Source: Bacteroidales bacterium (lineage in GTDB: Bacteria > Bacteroidota > Bacteroidia > Bacteroidales > UBA932). From it: 64,000 nt of DNA. Of this stretch, positions 49,173 through 58,442 are shown one piece after another. The stretch's first letter is position 1, and every line of letters starts with the position of its first letter. The translations under genes and the position numbers were made by a program. The stretch spans positions 1-64,000 of the forward strand of contig JAFSOA010000015.1 in NCBI GenBank assembly GCA_017447265.1. Direction: 5' to 3'. A model generated the notes under the pieces. It searched no databases. It worked only from the letters and a program-made list of their open reading frames with translations, and was not told the origin of the DNA.

Positions 49173-50495
49173 TTACTCTACTTCCATGGCCCGGATGATG
49201 TCGAAGCAGAAGCCCTTGGAGAGCTCCACGCCCTTCTCCACCGTGCCGGTCTTGCAGTCGTAGATGTAGATGGTCGGATAGGTCGCCTCGGCCTCGCCTT
49301 CCACTTCACCGCCGACACCGATATAGGCCTTGCCGTTGACGACCACGCTGCGCTGCGAGAAACGGCCGCCGCAGTACTGCAGGTCCGTGCCGTTGTATTT
49401 CACGCGCATGCGCGTTCCGCTGGCCAGGTCGATGATGGAATAGAAGTGGCTCTTGCTGTCGATCTTCGTGCCGAGCGACTCGTCGCGCGAGTAGCAGAGG
49501 GCACGGCCGTAACCCAGATACTGGACAGTCAGCAGCTTGCCTTCCGGATTGGGGAAACCGTTCCAGGAAGCGTCGAAAGTCTTGGAACCCACAGGAATGC
49601 GGCGCAGGATGCCCATTTCCTGATCGTTCACCGTAACCATGCCGGCCACATACAGGTTGTCGGCCTCGTCATACATGATCATGCTCTGCATCAGCTCGCC
49701 ATAGGCGCTGCCGGCCGTCTCTTCCATCACGCTGGACGGAACGGCCGTGTTCGATTCGACCTGCATCGTAGCGGGATCGATGACGGCGATATAGGTCACG
49801 GACGTAGCGGCGTCAGACTGGCCGGCCTCACGCTTGGCCAGATAGAAGTAATAGAGCTTCTTGTCGCTCTTGCGATAGGTCAGCAGGCCCGACGTGGAAA
49901 AGGCGTTGAAACCCTCGGGCAGACTGATGGCCAGCGTGCCTTCGGACTGGACGGCCAGGGTCGACTCGGAGAGCTTGGACCAGATGATCTTGGTCGCCTT
50001 GTCGGCCGTACCTACGATGACCAGCGTGGTGCTGTCACCGACCCATGCGTGCGTGTATTTGCGTGCGGCATAGACGTTCTCCTTGAACGGAACTTCCGCA
50101 TCCTCGACGATGCGCTCCTCTCCGGCGGCGTTACGCTCGATGTGGAACTTTACGAAACCGCCCGTAGCGCGCTGCGGCACCTGGTAGTAGTACTTGCCGC
50201 GGGTGATGCTTTCCAGTGTATAGTCTTCCGTAATGTCGATGCCTTTGCCGGTGAATTCCACGCGCGGCTGGTCGGCCGTCAGCGCGGGGACGCTGCGCAC
50301 ATACGTACCGTTCTTGTTCTTCGACATGCCGCCGTGCTTGACGGCGCAGACGAAGAGGTCGAAATTGTAGTCCTTCACCACCGGCTCCGGTTCCGGTTCG
50401 GGCTCCGGTTCGGGTTTCTCACAGCTGATAGCCAGCATCATCATGGAGACCATCGCAATGGCCAGGATGGCCAGCATTTTTTTCATTTCTTTCAT
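49173..50495 (-). CDS. DUF4374-type lipoprotein paired with the riboswitch-controlled TonB receptor
   Basis: A 440-residue lipoprotein (LAISCEKPEP, Cys at ~25) with a Pro-Glu repeat tether after the cysteine, then a predicted beta-propeller with recurring short strands. It resembles DUF4374 proteins, which in Bacteroides accompany TonB receptors (the XusB siderophore protein belongs, to my knowledge, to this type). Lying 31 bases behind a receptor with a B12 riboswitch, it is a candidate surface corrinoid-capture protein analogous to BtuG, which belongs to a different family. Alternative starts exist at 50495 and 50486. Confidence 0.7.
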   Translation of the reverse strand: MKEMKKMLAILAIAMVSMMMLAISCEKPEPEPEPEPEPVVKDYNFDLFVCAVKHGGMSKNKNGTYVRSVPALTADQPRVEFTGKGIDITEDYTLESITRGKYYYQVPQRATGGFVKFHIERNAAGEERIVEDAEVPFKENVYAARKYTHAWVGDSTTLVIVGTADKATKIIWSKLSESTLAVQSEGTLAISLPEGFNAFSTSGLLTYRKSDKKLYYFYLAKREAGQSDAATSVTYIAVIDPATMQVESNTAVPSSVMEETAGSAYGELMQSMIMYDEADNLYVAGMVTVNDQEMGILRRIPVGSKTFDASWNGFPNPEGKLLTVQYLGYGRALCYSRDESLGTKIDSKSHFYSIIDLASGTRMRVKYNGTDLQYCGGRFSQRSVVVNGKAYIGVGGEVEGEAEATYPTIYIYDCKTGTVEKGVELSKGFCFDIIRAMEVE

Positions 50496-50526
50496 ATCTT
50501 TTAAATGATGTGTTAATTGAGGTAAA

Positions 50527-52683
50527 TTATAAAAATAGTCTGAATTTCAAAAAGAAAGCGCGTCCAGGCTTCTGCAGCCTGTAGTTGTCGAAAGCCAGTG
50601 CATTGAGCAGGTTGGTGCACTCCAGCGACAGGTTGTAGCGGCCGCCCCGCCAGGAATAAAGCAGCGAGGCATTGGTGATGTGCTGGGTGGGAACTTTCGA
50701 CTTGGTACTCGCAGAACCGTAGGCCTCCCAGGTCAGGTAGAACCAATGGACATACTGGTAGTCGAAGCCCAGGCGAAGCCGGCTGTCGCGCAGGCCCACC
50801 TGGTGGAACGTGTAGGATACTTCCGTGTTGGCGTATGCCCAGGGACGGTTCGGCGTCCGGTTCCGGTAGGTCACCGACAGGTCGCCCGACTGGGTGTATT
50901 TCCGCATGTCGCGGCTGTCGTCGAAGCTGGCGTTGGCGGCGATGTGCAGCTTGCCGGCCCAGTCGTAGCGGATCTCTCCGTCCACGCCCTTGATGTGTAC
51001 GGCGTCCACGTTGACATACTGCATCATGCTCTCCGTCTCCGTGACCGTGGCCCGGATATAGTTGTCCACCAGCCGGAAGAAGCCGTTCACCTCATAGGAC
51101 AGCGAATGGCCGCCGCCCAGGTCGGCGGTGCCGAACAGGCCCAGGTTGAAATTTTCGCTGATTTCGGGCTTCAGTGCCACGTTGGCATAGATCGTCGAGC
51201 CGTTGCCCAGCACCTCGCGCGAAACCGGAAGCCGGATGCTGTGCTCATAGGAGCCCTTGACGGCCAGCTCGTCCAGGAAGAGGTAGCGGGAGCCCAGGCC
51301 GCCGCCCAGGTAGTTCTGCGTGTTGGAGCCTGTCACCTTGTCGGCGCCCGTGGTAGACGGCAGCTCGTTCTGCCCCACCGTCAGGTGGTTGATGTAGTCC
51401 TTCACGAAGAAGGCGTTGTTCAGTCGTCCGCCCAGCAGCGACTGGTCGTACGACAGGCTGACGATGTGCTTGGCCAGCACGTCGCTGCTGGGCTCGAACT
51501 CCGTGTCCCAGGCATCCTCCTGCCGGTTTCCCGCCCGGTTGAGCAGGTAGTTCAGCGCCAGGTCGTGTCCTTCGGCGAAACGGTAGTTCAGGTTGGCGCG
51601 CACCACCGTCAGCGGGCGATGGTAGTGCCGCCAGGTCTTTCCGCGGCCGCGGATCTCACTGTACGAGCCGTCGATATAGGTACCATCCCAATAGTAGCGG
51701 CGATACGTGGTATCGATGGTCTGGGAGTGGTCCCAGGTCTGGGAGACCGTCGCCAGCAGCTGCAGGCCCTCCGTCAGGAAATCGGCCTTCTCATAGCGGG
51801 CCGAGACGTTGACGGCCCGGGAATGTCGCTCCGCCATGCCGATGACATGGTCCTGGGTGGCCCCTGTCTGGATGTCCTTGTCGATCATCGCCACGGAAGC
51901 GGACACGAAGAAGGCGTCTGTCCAGCTGCGGTCCGCCACGCCGGCCTCCAGTTGTCCGAAGAGCGAGAGGTAGTCGTCGTGGAAACGCGGCAAATCCTTG
52001 ATGACAAAGGCCGTATGCTCCTCATTGCGCACCTTGACGTCGCGCATGATGTAGTTGTTCTTCGAATAGCTGGCACTGATGACAGGCTTGAGGATGATGC
52101 CGGTCTTTTTCCCCGTATACTGCGCGTTGAAATCAGCCTTGTGGGTGTGGAACGAGCCGAAGCCGTAGGAGAAGTCCAGGTAGTTGCGGTTGCGGCGGTT
52201 GGTGATGATATTGACGGCACCGCCCAGCGCGTCGCTGCCGAAGCTGGCCGGGATCACGCCCTTGTAGATCTCGACCCGGTCGATGATATTCACGGGCAGG
52301 TTGGCCAGCGTCATGCCGCTGCCCTTGGCGTCGAGCGGCATCCCGTCGAGGAAATAGCGGATGGAGTTGCCCGACATGCCGTTGATCGACAGGTCGAATT
52401 CGCTGCCGACGCCCCCCTCTTCCCGGATGCGGATGCCCGCGGTCCTGTCGATGGCCTGCGTGAGCGACTGCAGCGTACTGGCCTGCAGGCGGATGTTGAG
52501 CGCGCCTACGGCAAAGGCGCCTTCGCGTAGCTTCTGCTCCCGGCTCCGGGCCGTGACGGTGGCATTGCGCAGCATCAGCGTATCGTCCAGCGCGCCCCTC
52601 ACCGACAGGCTGTCCTGTCCGAGGAGCGGCACAAAGCATCCCAGCAGGGATATCAATGACATCCAAATACGTCTGAATTGCAT
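50527..52683 (-). CDS. btuB: Second TonB-dependent corrinoid receptor (BtuB-like), riboswitch controlled
   Basis: A 718-residue outer-membrane receptor with signal peptide (MSLISLLGCFVPLLGQ), a TonB-box-like NATVTARSREQ, a plug (GNSIRYFLDGMPLDAKGSGMTLANLP, GVIPASFGSDALGGAVNIIT) and a barrel ending AFFLKFRLFL. It heads a transcript with the DUF4374 lipoprotein, cbiA and btuFCD. The ATG at 52683 follows a hairpin and the riboswitch. It is clearly distinct from the receptor at 34830, so two corrinoid receptors may differ in specificity. Confidence 0.9.
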   Translation of the reverse strand: MQFRRIWMSLISLLGCFVPLLGQDSLSVRGALDDTLMLRNATVTARSREQKLREGAFAVGALNIRLQASTLQSLTQAIDRTAGIRIREEGGVGSEFDLSINGMSGNSIRYFLDGMPLDAKGSGMTLANLPVNIIDRVEIYKGVIPASFGSDALGGAVNIITNRRNRNYLDFSYGFGSFHTHKADFNAQYTGKKTGIILKPVISASYSKNNYIMRDVKVRNEEHTAFVIKDLPRFHDDYLSLFGQLEAGVADRSWTDAFFVSASVAMIDKDIQTGATQDHVIGMAERHSRAVNVSARYEKADFLTEGLQLLATVSQTWDHSQTIDTTYRRYYWDGTYIDGSYSEIRGRGKTWRHYHRPLTVVRANLNYRFAEGHDLALNYLLNRAGNRQEDAWDTEFEPSSDVLAKHIVSLSYDQSLLGGRLNNAFFVKDYINHLTVGQNELPSTTGADKVTGSNTQNYLGGGLGSRYLFLDELAVKGSYEHSIRLPVSREVLGNGSTIYANVALKPEISENFNLGLFGTADLGGGHSLSYEVNGFFRLVDNYIRATVTETESMMQYVNVDAVHIKGVDGEIRYDWAGKLHIAANASFDDSRDMRKYTQSGDLSVTYRNRTPNRPWAYANTEVSYTFHQVGLRDSRLRLGFDYQYVHWFYLTWEAYGSASTKSKVPTQHITNASLLYSWRGGRYNLSLECTNLLNALAFDNYRLQKPGRAFFLKFRLFL

Positions 52684-52690
52684 CAATTCC

Positions 52691-52716
52691 GGAAGCTTTT
52701 ATTACCCGAAAGCTTC
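52691..52716 (-). promoter_or_regulatory. Hairpin between the riboswitch and the btuB start codon
   Basis: On the minus strand GAAGCTTT and AAAGCTTC pair around an 8-base loop, ending about 8 bases before the ATG at 52683. No U-run follows, so it fits translational control better than termination. Confidence 0.5.
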
Positions 52717-52727
52717 AAAAACAACCG

Positions 52728-52895
52728 ACTCGGCAGGTCTTCTGGCTTGTCCCCGTTCCGGCGCCTTCCCGCTTTGGGCAGTGGCTGACGAATGCCGAAA
52801 CCATGGTTGGGACTTACAGCAGCGGTGTCTGCTCAGGTTTTTCACCTGATTCCCTTTTCATCCGGACTTTCGAAAGAAAGTACCGGACACCGAAA
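52728..52895 (-). ncRNA. Cobalamin riboswitch, second copy
   Basis: On the minus strand it shows the region leading to GCTGCTGTAAGTCCC, a CAGCCACTG segment, and the B12 box AAGCCAGAAGACCTGCC (52748-52732). A long first stem (GTCCGGTACTTTC/GAAAGTCCGGA) is present. It lies between the -7 box at 52903-52910 and the TonB receptor. Confidence 0.93.
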
Positions 52896-52902
52896 TCGGA
52901 CG

Positions 52903-52910
52903 CAAAGATA
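52903..52910 (-). promoter_or_regulatory. -7 promoter box TATCTTTG of the second riboswitch operon
   Basis: Perfect TAnnTTTG match on the minus strand, just after the Nudix gene stop codon; the riboswitch begins about 8 bases downstream. Confidence 0.6.
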
Positions 52911-52911
52911 G

Positions 52912-53307
52912 TCAAATTTTCTTCAATTCCTCGACAATCAGCGGAAGGAGCATTTCATCGGCCGGGAGCCAGCGGACGGAATGGATCGAGGACGCGTCGA
53001 GCCAGCGCGCCGCCTCATGTTCGTTCAGGTGGAGCGTGTCCTGCAGCAGCGAGGCCATGAAGCAATGCAGGGTCAGATGGAACTGGGGATAATCCCACTC
53101 GACAGTATGGAGAAACTTGTCGATGCGGATCTCCGTGGCCAGTTCTTCGCGGATCTCGCGCAGAAGCGCCTCCTCCGCCGTCTCGCCCGGCTCCACTTTC
53201 CCGCCCGGGAACTCCCACCAGTCCTTGAACGCGCCATACCCGCGCTGGGTGGCGAAGATCCGGTCCCCTTTCCGGATGACGGCGGCAACGACTTCGATTC
53301 TCTTCAT
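52912..53307 (-). CDS. Nudix hydrolase, MutT-like (8-oxo-dGTP diphosphatase type)
   Basis: A 131-residue Nudix protein with a full Nudix box, [22 protein letters not shown], and the MutT-like start [20 protein letters not shown] and WEFPGGK. It probably cleans oxidised nucleotides in the cytoplasm; exact substrate unproven. It is upstream of, and on the same strand as, the second riboswitch operon. Confidence 0.88.
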   Translation of the reverse strand: MKRIEVVAAVIRKGDRIFATQRGYGAFKDWWEFPGGKVEPGETAEEALLREIREELATEIRIDKFLHTVEWDYPQFHLTLHCFMASLLQDTLHLNEHEAARWLDASSIHSVRWLPADEMLLPLIVEELKKI

Positions 53308-53393
53308 TTTTTCTGCCAGGACGGTGACAATGTTGGTTCGATTCTTGTGTAAAGGTATAAAAAATCTACTTTTTTTCGTAACTTGCCATCGCT

Positions 53394-54533
53394 ATGAACA
53401 AGTTTCAGCAGTATCTGCGGCACATCGTCTACCTGGAAGACGATATCGACCGGGCGGCGGCAGCGGCGGCCATCAAGAAGAACATCGCTTTCCGCGGGCC
53501 GAACGTCATCATCCTGGCCTGCGCCATCATCATCGCGGCCATCGGCCTGAACGTCAACTCCATTCCCGTCATCATCGGCGCGATGCTCATCTCGCCTGTC
53601 ATGGGGCCGATCATCGGCTTCGGACTGGGCCTGGGCACCAACGATACGGAGCTGATGAAAAACGCGCTGAAGAACTACCTTGTCATGGTGGCTATCAGCA
53701 TCATCGTGGCCAGCCTCTATTTCCTGGCCTCCCCGCTGAAACTGAACAACCCCACCGAACTCCTGGCGCGTACACGCCCCACGATCTACGACGTGCTGAT
53801 CGCCTTGTTCGGCGGCATCGCCGGCATGATGGAACACTCCCGGAAAGAGCGGGGCAACGTGATCTCCGGCGTCGCCATCGCCACGGCACTGATGCCGCCC
53901 CTCTGCACCATGGGCTACGGCATTGCCCGGCTCAGCCTGACATATATTCTGGGGGCCACCTATCTCTTCCTGATCAACAGTTTTTTCATTGCCCTGGCCA
54001 CCTTCTTCATGTCGAAGTTCCTGGGGTTTGAGAGCGCCTACGCCGACGAAAGCACCCTGCGCCACAGCCGCCGCGTCGTGACCGCCGTGCTGCTGGTGAT
54101 GATCGTCCCCAGCATCATATCGGCCATCGGCACCATCCGCGACAACAATTTCGAGACCAGCGCCGAGCGCTTCGTCCAAAACAACAAAACCATCGGCTCC
54201 ACCTACATTTTCGACCACCAGGTCAATCTGGGCGGGCGAAACAGCCAGACGCTGGACATCTACCTGGCCGGAGAGGCGCTCGACTATACCGCCAAGCAGG
54301 TTCTGCTCAAGAGCGCCCAAAGCTACGGACTGCACAGCGACCAGATCATCTTCCACGAAGAAGCGGCGGTCCAGAGTATCAACAAGAATGAAGTGATCCG
54401 CGACCTGAACGACCACTACCTGAAAAAAATCCAGGAACTCAACCAGACCATCACGGAGCTGCAGATCGAACTGGCAGGCTATAAAGGCGCCCAGAAGGCC
54501 AAAGCCGCCGCCGACTCGCTCCAGAATCGATAA
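53394..54533 (+). CDS. DUF389 family integral membrane protein
   Basis: A 379-residue protein. The membrane part (about 35-240) has the DUF389 signature VNSIPVIIGAMLISPVMGPIIGFGLGLG and SGVAIATALMPPLCTMGYGIA. The C-terminal ~140 residues are soluble and end in a short coiled coil (EIQELNQTITELQIELAGYK-like). Function of the family is unknown. It is followed after 17 bases by a DUF1232 gene. Confidence 0.85.
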   Translation: MNKFQQYLRHIVYLEDDIDRAAAAAAIKKNIAFRGPNVIILACAIIIAAIGLNVNSIPVIIGAMLISPVMGPIIGFGLGLGTNDTELMKNALKNYLVMVAISIIVASLYFLASPLKLNNPTELLARTRPTIYDVLIALFGGIAGMMEHSRKERGNVISGVAIATALMPPLCTMGYGIARLSLTYILGATYLFLINSFFIALATFFMSKFLGFESAYADESTLRHSRRVVTAVLLVMIVPSIISAIGTIRDNNFETSAERFVQNNKTIGSTYIFDHQVNLGGRNSQTLDIYLAGEALDYTAKQVLLKSAQSYGLHSDQIIFHEEAAVQSINKNEVIRDLNDHYLKKIQELNQTITELQIELAGYKGAQKAKAAADSLQNR

Positions 54534-54550
54534 CAAGACTGATACTGACC

Positions 54551-54985
54551 ATGATAACCATCTGCCTGCTGATCCTCCTCTACTCCATCCTGAAACGTCC
54601 CGTCAGGAAGCTGAGCGGAATGCTCAGGAACGTCGACTGGAAACGCGCCGCCCGCGGCGTACGGAAAAAAATTGTGGATTACGCCAGGCGGGCGGGCCGG
54701 GCCGGCTCTCGCGTCGTCTTGAAGCTCTATTATACGCTGCAGGAAGGAGAGCTCTCCGCCACGGAGAAAGCGATGATCTACGCCGGCATCATCTACATCG
54801 TCGTGCCCCGCGACCTGCTCCCCCGTAAATTGCTGGGCCTGTTCGGCGCGCTGGACGACGTCGGCGTCGCCGCGTGGATCTTCGAGCGCGTCGGGAAGAG
54901 CATCACCCCGGAAATCGAACGGAAAGTCGAGGAGACCCTCGACAGCTGGTTCGGCCCCGTCGTCACCATCAGTTACCCGAAGTAA
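54551..54985 (+). CDS. DUF1232 (YkvA-like) protein
   Basis: A 144-residue protein with the DUF1232 core AMIYAGIIYIVVPRDLLPRKLLGLFGALDDVGVAAWIFERV, preceded by an N-terminal hydrophobic segment and a basic stretch. Family function is not known. Probably an operon with the DUF389 gene. Confidence 0.78.
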   Translation: MITICLLILLYSILKRPVRKLSGMLRNVDWKRAARGVRKKIVDYARRAGRAGSRVVLKLYYTLQEGELSATEKAMIYAGIIYIVVPRDLLPRKLLGLFGALDDVGVAAWIFERVGKSITPEIERKVEETLDSWFGPVVTISYPK

Positions 54986-55021
54986 CGCCCGCGGCGCAAG
55001 CAGGCTTGCTGTCCAGATCCA

Positions 55022-55894
55022 TTACATCGATCGATAATCAGACGGCGTCAGGCCGGCATGTCGCAGAAAATAGCGATAGAAATCCATCTGGTTCTTGAAG
55101 TGGAGCTTCCAGGCGATTTCCTTGACGGACAGCGATGTGTGCTTCAGATAATAGCGGGCTTCCATCAACACATATTCGGCAATCCATTCCGGAACCGTAC
55201 GGCCGCTGTCGGCCTTGACGGCCGCAGAGAGGTATTTGGGGGTCAGGCCCAACCGTGATGCGTAGAAATCCATGTCGCGGTGCTCCGTGTGGTAGCGGGC
55301 CAGCAAGGCGATGAAACGGCCGGTTGTCGGGTTTTTTCCCTGCCGGGAGATCATTTCCTGGTCTGCGATCCGGTCCCAGATATGGGTCAGCTCGATGCTC
55401 ATCGAGCGCAGCAGATAGCCCAGGCTGCGCGTCAGGTCGGCATGCCGGTCGCCCATGACGGAGCGGAAGATGTTCTGGAAGTTGTGGATCAGGATCATCG
55501 TGCGCCGGTCGACCTTCACCATCCGGCAGCGGAACGCATACAGGGCGCCCAGGCGATCGAACGCCATCTCTTCCAGCATCTTCTCGGAAATGGCCATGAT
55601 GGTGACCTTCCCGGGCTGCTGGCTTTCACGCCAGGAAAAGGAAAGGATGTCTTCGGGCAGGCTGACCGCGAAACAGTCTTTCCGGACCGTGTAATGGTTC
55701 AATCCGATATCCAGGTCAAAGACGCCTTCTTCACAATACAGGCAGATGACGCCGGCGAAGCGGCAGGGAAAAGCGAAATGTCTCTCTTCGCCCGGCCGGA
55801 AAAAAAGATTCATGATGAAGAAATCCTCGCCGCGTGACAATACGGGACGGTTCGGCAAGGATTCCTGCAATCGGGCTAAGGTCAAACTTTCCAT
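55022..55894 (-). CDS. AraC family transcriptional regulator
   Basis: A 290-residue regulator. The N-terminal ~180 residues form a cupin-like ligand domain; the C-terminal ~100 carry two helix-turn-helix motifs, the last being IAWKLHFKNQMDFYRYFLRHAGLTPSDYR. I use the ATG at 55894 (MESLTLARLQ). It is divergent from the acyl-ACP thioesterase at 56042 across an AT-rich gap, so it may control that gene. Confidence 0.85.
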   Translation of the reverse strand: MESLTLARLQESLPNRPVLSRGEDFFIMNLFFRPGEERHFAFPCRFAGVICLYCEEGVFDLDIGLNHYTVRKDCFAVSLPEDILSFSWRESQQPGKVTIMAISEKMLEEMAFDRLGALYAFRCRMVKVDRRTMILIHNFQNIFRSVMGDRHADLTRSLGYLLRSMSIELTHIWDRIADQEMISRQGKNPTTGRFIALLARYHTEHRDMDFYASRLGLTPKYLSAAVKADSGRTVPEWIAEYVLMEARYYLKHTSLSVKEIAWKLHFKNQMDFYRYFLRHAGLTPSDYRSM

Positions 55895-56041
55895 CAAAAA
55901 AGCCAAAATGTATAATCACACTATATATATCATTGGCAAATGTAGCACATTAATATTTTTTCAGCAAATATGTATAACAATAAACTTGCATCGGAACAGC
56001 CGGGAGCGTAGCTTTGCAGATCGAACAAAAAAAGAAACGCC

Positions 56042-56797
56042 ATGAAAAAACACCCTAAAAGATACCATCACATCTACTCGCTCACCATGGCCGACATCGA
56101 CCTGCAGAACCGGATGTCGCCGATGGCCGTCCTCAACTACTTCCAGGATGCCATCGGCAGGTTTCTGGCCGAAGCCCGCGTCTCCGCGCTCGACCTGCTG
56201 GAAGAAGGCGCCACCTGGATGATTACGGAATTCCACGCCACTTTCGCCGATGAACTCCCCTCCTGGCCGGGCATCGTTTCCATGGAGGTGTACCTTTCGG
56301 AACTGTCGACGGTCAAGGCGTATGTCGACTATCTGATCCGGGACGTACGAGGCAATATCGTGGTGCGCGGCACGAGCGCCTGGGTCATGATGGAGCTGGC
56401 CTCCCGCCGGATGATACCGTGCCACAGTTGCCAGCGATTTGTAGAACAGTATGACGAATCCAACCATACGCCGCACGCCCGTTACGTCTTCCCGCCCCTT
56501 CAGCCCGCCTCGGGGCATCTGTCCGGCACGCATGCGATAACCCAGATGAACACCGACTTCAACGGGCACGTCAGCAACAGGGAGTATTTCCGTATTTCCT
56601 TGTCATTGGCCGACTTGCAGAAAAAGAAAAACCACAGGCTCCGGGACATCCACATCAAATTCCTGCAGGAGACCCGTATCGGGGAATCGCTGCGCTGCTA
56701 CCAGCACGAAACAGGGCCGGGCGCCCTCTTCGTCCAACTCGTCAAAGCGGAAACCGGAGCCATCGTCTGCCAGCTGATGATGCAGTGGGAATCATGA
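56042..56797 (+). CDS. Acyl-ACP thioesterase-like protein
   Basis: A 251-residue double-hotdog protein of the acyl-[acyl-carrier-protein] thioesterase family: YHHIYSLTMADIDLQNRMSPMAVLNYFQDA in the first hotdog and QMNTDFNGHVSNREYFRISL in the second, where the catalytic Asn/His lie. It would release fatty acids from ACP. The gene is divergent from the AraC regulator. The following 277 bases (56798-57074) hold no gene that I can see, only a promoter box. Confidence 0.82.
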   Translation: MKKHPKRYHHIYSLTMADIDLQNRMSPMAVLNYFQDAIGRFLAEARVSALDLLEEGATWMITEFHATFADELPSWPGIVSMEVYLSELSTVKAYVDYLIRDVRGNIVVRGTSAWVMMELASRRMIPCHSCQRFVEQYDESNHTPHARYVFPPLQPASGHLSGTHAITQMNTDFNGHVSNREYFRISLSLADLQKKKNHRLRDIHIKFLQETRIGESLRCYQHETGPGALFVQLVKAETGAIVCQLMMQWES

Positions 56798-57051
56798 AGA
56801 TAGGTGTTACGTTCTGCTAAGATAATTCTTTGGCGCCGAGATGAGAGACGCATTCTGGTAATATAGCCTTGCATAAAGAAAAAGCACTACCGTCTGATGA
56901 TAGTACCTCTGATAAAGAGGGGGGCATCGTTTACAGTAGAGCTAAATCCGATTACAAAGTTAAGGAAATTATTCACAAAAATTCTGACGAATAACGGGAG
57001 CAATTATCCACTAATCCTGACGGATCGCCATCATTTTCCCCGTTATTTTCT

Positions 57052-57059
57052 TATCTTTA
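57052..57059 (+). promoter_or_regulatory. -7 box TATCTTTA before the S9 peptidase
   Basis: One mismatch to TAnnTTTG, 15 bases before the ATG at 57075. Confidence 0.4.
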
Positions 57060-57074
57060 GCTCAAAAATGTACT

Positions 57075-58121
57075 ATGAAAAACCTCTTCACCACCCTGAC
57101 GTTCCTTATGATCCTGGCCCTAAACCTGCAGGCCCAGGAAAACAATTCCAACTTCGCCACCCAGACCGTCGACCGGAAAGTCGAGTCGCTGCTGCTGATG
57201 GAGCGGCTGGACGACATTGCCTATGTGGACGTGGTCAGGCTGGCCGGACCTGCCCCAGCCTATCAGAAGGAAACAGGTACCGCATTCAAGGACTCCCTGC
57301 TCGGCAACCAGCTGAAATTCTACGCATACGTGTTCATTCCCCGGGAGACGAAGCAGAACAAGAAATATCCCCTGCTGGTGTTCCCGCACGGCGGCGTGCA
57401 CAGCAACTTCACATCGGGATCTGTGCACATCCTGCGTGAGATGCTGGCACAAGGCTATATCGTCGTGGCGCCGGACTACCGCGGCAGCACAGGATACGGG
57501 CGGGGCTTCTATGAAAACATTGACTACGGCGGACTGGAGAACGAGGATGTGATGGCGGCGCGCGACTATATGGTGGAGAGCTACGACATCGTGGACCCTG
57601 ACCGCGTGGGCATCATCGGCTGGAGCCATGGCGGCATGATCACGCTGTTGAACATCCTGCGCTACCCGGAGAAGTTCGCCTGCGGTTATGCCGGCGTACC
57701 CGTCAGCGACGTGGGCTACCGGCTGAGCTACCAGCAGCCCGACTACAGCAAAAACTTCACTGCAGAGTATCACATCGGCGCCACGCCTCAGGAGAAGCCG
57801 GAGGAATATGCCCGCCGCTCCCCTGTCACCTACGCCAGGCATCTGTCAAGGCCTCTGCGCATCGTCACCTGCGAGAACGACGACGACGTGAGCGTCACGG
57901 AAGTGCAGCGGATGATCGACTCGCTCAGCTTCCATCACCGGGATTTCGAATACAAGGTATTTCCCAAGATGCCCGGTGCTCATGCCTTCGAGCGCATTGA
58001 CACGATGGAAGCCTGCGAAATCCGCCTCGATACCTACGCTTTCCTGGCCCGCTACCTCAATCCGCCCAAGCCTTTCCGGAATCTCAAGGACCTGCGGAAG
58101 GCCGGCTATCTGTTTTATTGA
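57075..58121 (+). CDS. Secreted S9 family prolyl-oligopeptidase-type hydrolase
   Basis: A 348-residue alpha/beta hydrolase with a signal peptide (MKNLFTTLTFLMILALNLQAQ) but no beta-propeller. Catalytic Ser in GWSHGGM, oxyanion segment VVAPDYRGSTGYGRGF, Asp near CENDDDV and His in GAHAFERID. The form resembles single-domain dipeptidyl-peptidase-like hydrolases of Bacteroidetes. It probably acts in the periplasm. Confidence 0.85.
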   Translation: MKNLFTTLTFLMILALNLQAQENNSNFATQTVDRKVESLLLMERLDDIAYVDVVRLAGPAPAYQKETGTAFKDSLLGNQLKFYAYVFIPRETKQNKKYPLLVFPHGGVHSNFTSGSVHILREMLAQGYIVVAPDYRGSTGYGRGFYENIDYGGLENEDVMAARDYMVESYDIVDPDRVGIIGWSHGGMITLLNILRYPEKFACGYAGVPVSDVGYRLSYQQPDYSKNFTAEYHIGATPQEKPEEYARRSPVTYARHLSRPLRIVTCENDDDVSVTEVQRMIDSLSFHHRDFEYKVFPKMPGAHAFERIDTMEACEIRLDTYAFLARYLNPPKPFRNLKDLRKAGYLFY

Positions 58122-58149
58122 CGGGGATTTAAACCTATAGACGCATAAG

Positions 58150-58442
58150 TCATTTGAACAGATCCACCGGATTCAAGGAAAGGAAATCTTCAACCTTCAA
58201 TCCTCCGCTTCCAACAACGAGCGACAAATAAGGCTTGAATGCTTCCTTGAATTCCTTCATGCCAGTATTCCATTCATCATCATTGCTCTTTACCTCAATG
58301 GCCACCAGCCTGCCCTTCTTTTCCAATACGTAATCCACCTCACAACCTACGCCACTGCGCCAATAAAACACTTTGTAGTCACCGGCATAAGCGTAACTCA
58401 CGATGTGGGCGCCGACGGCTGATTCGAACAGGCGGCCTTCTA
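58150..58442 (-). pseudogene. Truncated DUF4143 C-terminal fragment of an AAA ATPase
   Basis: The minus strand reads GRLFESAVGAHIVSYAYAG then YKVFYWRSGVGCEVDYVLE and VAIEVKSN, the nuclease-like C-terminal domain of AAA/DUF4143 proteins. The N-terminal ATPase domain is missing; sequence upstream belongs to an ArdC-like fragment on the other strand. The longest ATG-initiated reading frame is only 83 residues (58150-58401). Confidence 0.75.

Noticed and set aside
50380-50430. Short tandem repeat coding Pro-Glu near the start of the DUF4374 gene
   Set aside because: It is the spacer after the lipid-attached cysteine, common in surface lipoproteins, not a CRISPR or a regulatory repeat.
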